In this document: one piece after another, positions 43,401-45,517 of the stretch | Numbering within the stretch: the first letter of the stretch is position 1 | Layout: every line of letters begins with the position of its first letter | NCBI GenBank assembly: GCA_041686315.1 | Contig: JAWLEC010000006.1 | Location: 1 to 45,517, forward strand | Reading direction: 5' to 3' | Length of the DNA stretch: 45,517 nt | DNA from: Sva-07 sp041686315 | GTDB lineage: Bacteria > Actinomycetota > Acidimicrobiia > Acidimicrobiales > Ilumatobacteraceae | Made by a program: the position numbers and the translations under genes | Notes under the pieces: generated by a model | What the model was told of the DNA's origin: nothing | Seen by the model: only the letters and a program-made list of their open reading frames with translations | Database searches by the model: none

Positions 43401-45251
43401 TCAGGCGCCGGCGACGGCGATCTCGCCCAGGGCGCCGCGGTAGGGGTTCGACGACGTGCATCCGGCGTCGTTGCCCAGTTCGTTGAGCAGCACCAGCACG
43501 TGCCGTGCAGGGGTGGCGGGCAGTGGTGACACCACCGTCTCGGGATCGTTCGCGAACGCGGTCGGGCCGAGCGGCTCGCCCCAGTCGTCGAACGTCGCGG
43601 GAATGGTGTCGGCGTCGGTGGCGAAGAACTGGAGCTGGTAGGGCCCGTGTCCGACGTCGACGGAGATCGACTGTCGGGCGAGTCCGTCGAACGACACGAC
43701 CAAGCCGACGCCGCGCTTGCCGCCCAGGAAGCGATCCGAGTAGCACACGGTGCGCCAGTTGGTGTCGGGGTTGCCGTCGGCGCCGGACAGCACGGCGTCG
43801 GCGTCGTTCTCGGTGAGGTCGCCGTCGGGGTCGTACGCGGTGATCGTGACGATGGTGGCCGGCCCCGCGAGCATGTCGTCTGTGCCGTCACCGGCGTCGT
43901 CACCCGTGTCGGTGCCCGTGCTGCCCGCGTCCTGGTCGGCAGCGGCGGTACCGCCGGGGAGTGCCGTGGTGGACGTGACCGTGTCGCTGCCACCGAACTG
44001 GAGGCCGACCCACAGCAGGGCTGCGACACCCATCCCGATCAGCACCAACACCCCGAGCATCAGCAACGACGGCTTCCAACCGTGGGTGAGCCCCTTGGCG
44101 GGGCGCCCCCGCGACGGGGCACCCGACGGCGGTGTGTGGTCGCGGTCGGGTACCGGCGTGACCGGATGGGACCCACTCACCACGGCGCCGACCTCGCCGG
44201 GGATCACGGTGCGCTGGCCCGCTCCACCGGGGCTCGATGCCGATGCGGGAGCCGGCGCCGGTGGCGGGGTGTCGTCGCGCGACGAGGTGGCGCGCCGACG
44301 GTCGATGGCGCGCCCGGCGAGATCGGAAGGTGCACGCCGGAGACGGTTGCGGCCGACCGGTGCGACATCGGAGCGCTCGTACGGTGTCTCGTCGATCACG
44401 GGAGGGCCCTCGCGGGCGGCGTCGCGCAAGGTGGTGACGAGCTCCGCACCCGTCGCCGGCCGCTGCGCCGGGTTGCGTGACAGCAGCTGATGGACGGCGA
44501 CGACGAGAGTGGTGGGCAGCGTGGCCCGCAGACGGGTGAGGTCGGTCGGGTCGCGTTGCAGCCGGGCCAGCGCCGTGTCGGCGTCGGTCTCGCCGAGGAA
44601 CGGCACGCGCCCCGCGAGACACTCGTAGAGCACCAGACCGAGCGAGTACAGGTCGGCGCGTCCGTCGAGCTTCTTGCCCCGCACCTGCTCGGGAGACAGG
44701 TACTTGGCCGTGCCCATCATGATGTTGTCGCTCGTGAGGTCGTCCTCCGCCGACTGCAGGCCCTTGGCGATGCCGAAGTCGGTGAGCAGCACCCGCCCGT
44801 CGGAGGTGATCATGATGTTGCCGGGTTTCACGTCACGGTGGACGAAGCCGGCGTTGTGGGCGTGGTCGAGCGCGGCGGCGACGCACGAGCCGATGTGACA
44901 GGTGAGCTCCGGACTCAGCCGCTTCTGGGTGTCGAGCAGTTGGCGCAGGCTCTTGCCCTCCACCAACTGCATCACGACGGCCTGGCGCCCGTCCTGCTCG
45001 AACACGTCGTGGACGGCGACGATGTTGGGGTGGTTGAGGCTGGCGGCGGCGATGGCTTCGCGGCGGAACCGTTCGGCCACGACCGGGTCGGACGCCAAGT
45101 GGGGCTTGAGCCACTTCACGGCCACCTTGCGGTCGAGGGTGAGGTCGATGGCCAGCCACACCTCGGCCATGCCGCCTTGCGCGAGCATGCGCTGCAGTTC
45201 GTACCGCTGTGCGATGACGGTCGGGGTGGGTGGCGGAGCCGCAGCGGACAT
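43401..45251 (-). CDS. Receptor-like Ser/Thr protein kinase with a MurJ-type extracellular domain
   Basis: A 616-residue protein. The kinase domain (about 15-280) has a complete active site: glycine-rich AQGGMAEVW, Lys46 in VAVKWLK, Glu65 in the C-helix, HRDVKPGN (Asp140, Asn145), DFG (158-160) and SPEQ. A basic/Pro-rich juxtamembrane stretch of about 110 residues and one membrane helix (about 394-416) follow. The exterior holds an acidic linker and a discoidin-like domain (ITAYDPDGDLTENDADAVLSG, NPDTNWRTVCY) resembling the C-terminal domain of actinobacterial MurJ/MviN. No PASTA repeats. Next to a sigma/anti-sigma pair it may control or be controlled by cell-wall stress. Fusion partners MurJ and FHA are not in the window. 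Confidence 0.9.
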   Translation of the reverse strand: MSAAAPPPTPTVIAQRYELQRMLAQGGMAEVWLAIDLTLDRKVAVKWLKPHLASDPVVAERFRREAIAAASLNHPNIVAVHDVFEQDGRQAVVMQLVEGKSLRQLLDTQKRLSPELTCHIGSCVAAALDHAHNAGFVHRDVKPGNIMITSDGRVLLTDFGIAKGLQSAEDDLTSDNIMMGTAKYLSPEQVRGKKLDGRADLYSLGLVLYECLAGRVPFLGETDADTALARLQRDPTDLTRLRATLPTTLVVAVHQLLSRNPAQRPATGAELVTTLRDAAREGPPVIDETPYERSDVAPVGRNRLRRAPSDLAGRAIDRRRATSSRDDTPPPAPAPASASSPGGAGQRTVIPGEVGAVVSGSHPVTPVPDRDHTPPSGAPSRGRPAKGLTHGWKPSLLMLGVLVLIGMGVAALLWVGLQFGGSDTVTSTTALPGGTAAADQDAGSTGTDTGDDAGDGTDDMLAGPATIVTITAYDPDGDLTENDADAVLSGADGNPDTNWRTVCYSDRFLGGKRGVGLVVSFDGLARQSISVDVGHGPYQLQFFATDADTIPATFDDWGEPLGPTAFANDPETVVSPLPATPARHVLVLLNELGNDAGCTSSNPYRGALGEIAVAGA

Positions 45252-45300
45252 GACTGTGGACGAACGCTAGTGGCGATGTTCTCGGTGATCTCGGCAATCG

Positions 45301-45320
45301 AGCGGTCGGCGCCGACCGCT
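45301..45320. terminator. Perfect 20-bp palindrome between the DegV gene and the kinase gene
   Basis: AGCGGTCGGCGCCGACCGCT is fully self-complementary. It begins 4 bp after the DegV stop and lies 49 bp before the kinase start. It could fold as a hairpin with a 4-nt loop (terminator) or serve as an operator. No T-run follows. Confidence 0.45.
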
Positions 45321-45323
45321 GGG

Positions 45324-45517
45324 TCAGTCGCGGACCTGGAATGCGACACCGATCGTGCCGCGACCCCCGTGGGTGCCGATCACCGGACCGATCTCCCCGA
45401 TGGCGATGTCACCGTCGTAGTGGGGTCGGAGCATCTCGACGAACAGGTCGACGTCGCTGCAGTCGGCGTGGAGCACGGCGAGGTTCTCGACCCGGTCACC
45501 GAAACTGCGTACCTTGT
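45324..45517 (-). CDS. DegV-family fatty-acid-binding protein, C-terminal end, cut by window edge
   Basis: Only the last 63 codons are present. The segment VRSFGDRVENLAVLHADC and the end IGEIGPVIGTHGGRGTIGVAFQVRD match the DegV C-terminal lobe, where the G-x-VIGTH-x-G-x-G strand-loop contacts the fatty-acyl carboxylate. DegV proteins hand fatty acids to a FakA-type kinase. The 5' part lies beyond the right edge. The frame ends with TGA 45324. Confidence 0.8.
   Translation of the reverse strand, partial: KVRSFGDRVENLAVLHADCSDVDLFVEMLRPHYDGDIAIGEIGPVIGTHGGRGTIGVAFQVRD

Overview
The window is a high-GC chromosomal segment of an actinobacterium. The closest fit is the class Acidimicrobiia (Ilumatobacter-like). 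The basis is the GC-rich coding, a mycothione reductase, a DUF3566 membrane protein beside gyrA, actinobacterial gene order around dnaA, and parS sites. The genus is an inference. The core is the chromosome replication-origin region.

Left arm (about 1-22 kb), accessory and housekeeping genes: a damaged secreted repeat protein at the left edge; a MerR regulator with a SulP anion transporter; tRNA-Ala(TGC); a luciferase-like flavin oxidoreductase facing a small CPWC protein; a zinc-ribbon protein divergent from a membrane-anchored propeller-like protein and a cysteine-rich protein; an N-acyl-D-amino-acid deacylase-type amidohydrolase; a GNAT acetyltransferase coupled to a trypsin-like lipoprotein protease; a sugar-lactone oxidase; mycothione reductase; a NUDIX protein; a doublet of identical 54-bp inverted-repeat elements; a molybdopterin oxidoreductase; a soluble MgtE-N/CBS protein with a DUF1003 protein; an alpha/beta hydrolase; and a dehydrogenase-like protein with a 44-residue membrane peptide.

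Centre (about 22-38.5 kb), origin region: tRNA-Ile(GAT), DUF3566, a TadE-like protein, gyrA, gyrB, DUF721, recF, dnaN and dnaA all run leftward. rpmH, rnpA, yidD, yidC, jag, rsmG, parA and parB all run rightward. DnaA-box-like sequences lie on both sides of dnaA, and two parS sites lie between rsmG and parA. This is a bidirectional origin layout centred near 31-32.8 kb.

Right arm (38.8-45.5 kb), all on the minus strand: a receptor-like Ser/Thr kinase, an ECF sigma factor, its anti-sigma factor, a small membrane protein, trxB, trxA and a CwlM-like pseudo-amidase. The order mirrors the mycobacterial murJ-sigM-anti-sigma-trxB2-trxC-cwlM block. Here the MurJ-type extracellular domain sits on a kinase that keeps its catalytic residues and has no flippase attached. 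This is the strongest candidate for an undescribed cell-wall or redox signalling module. A DegV-family gene is cut by the right edge.

Many starts in the window have a TANNNT hexamer 6-8 nt upstream, which points to widespread leaderless transcription. No CRISPR array, insertion sequence or prophage was seen.
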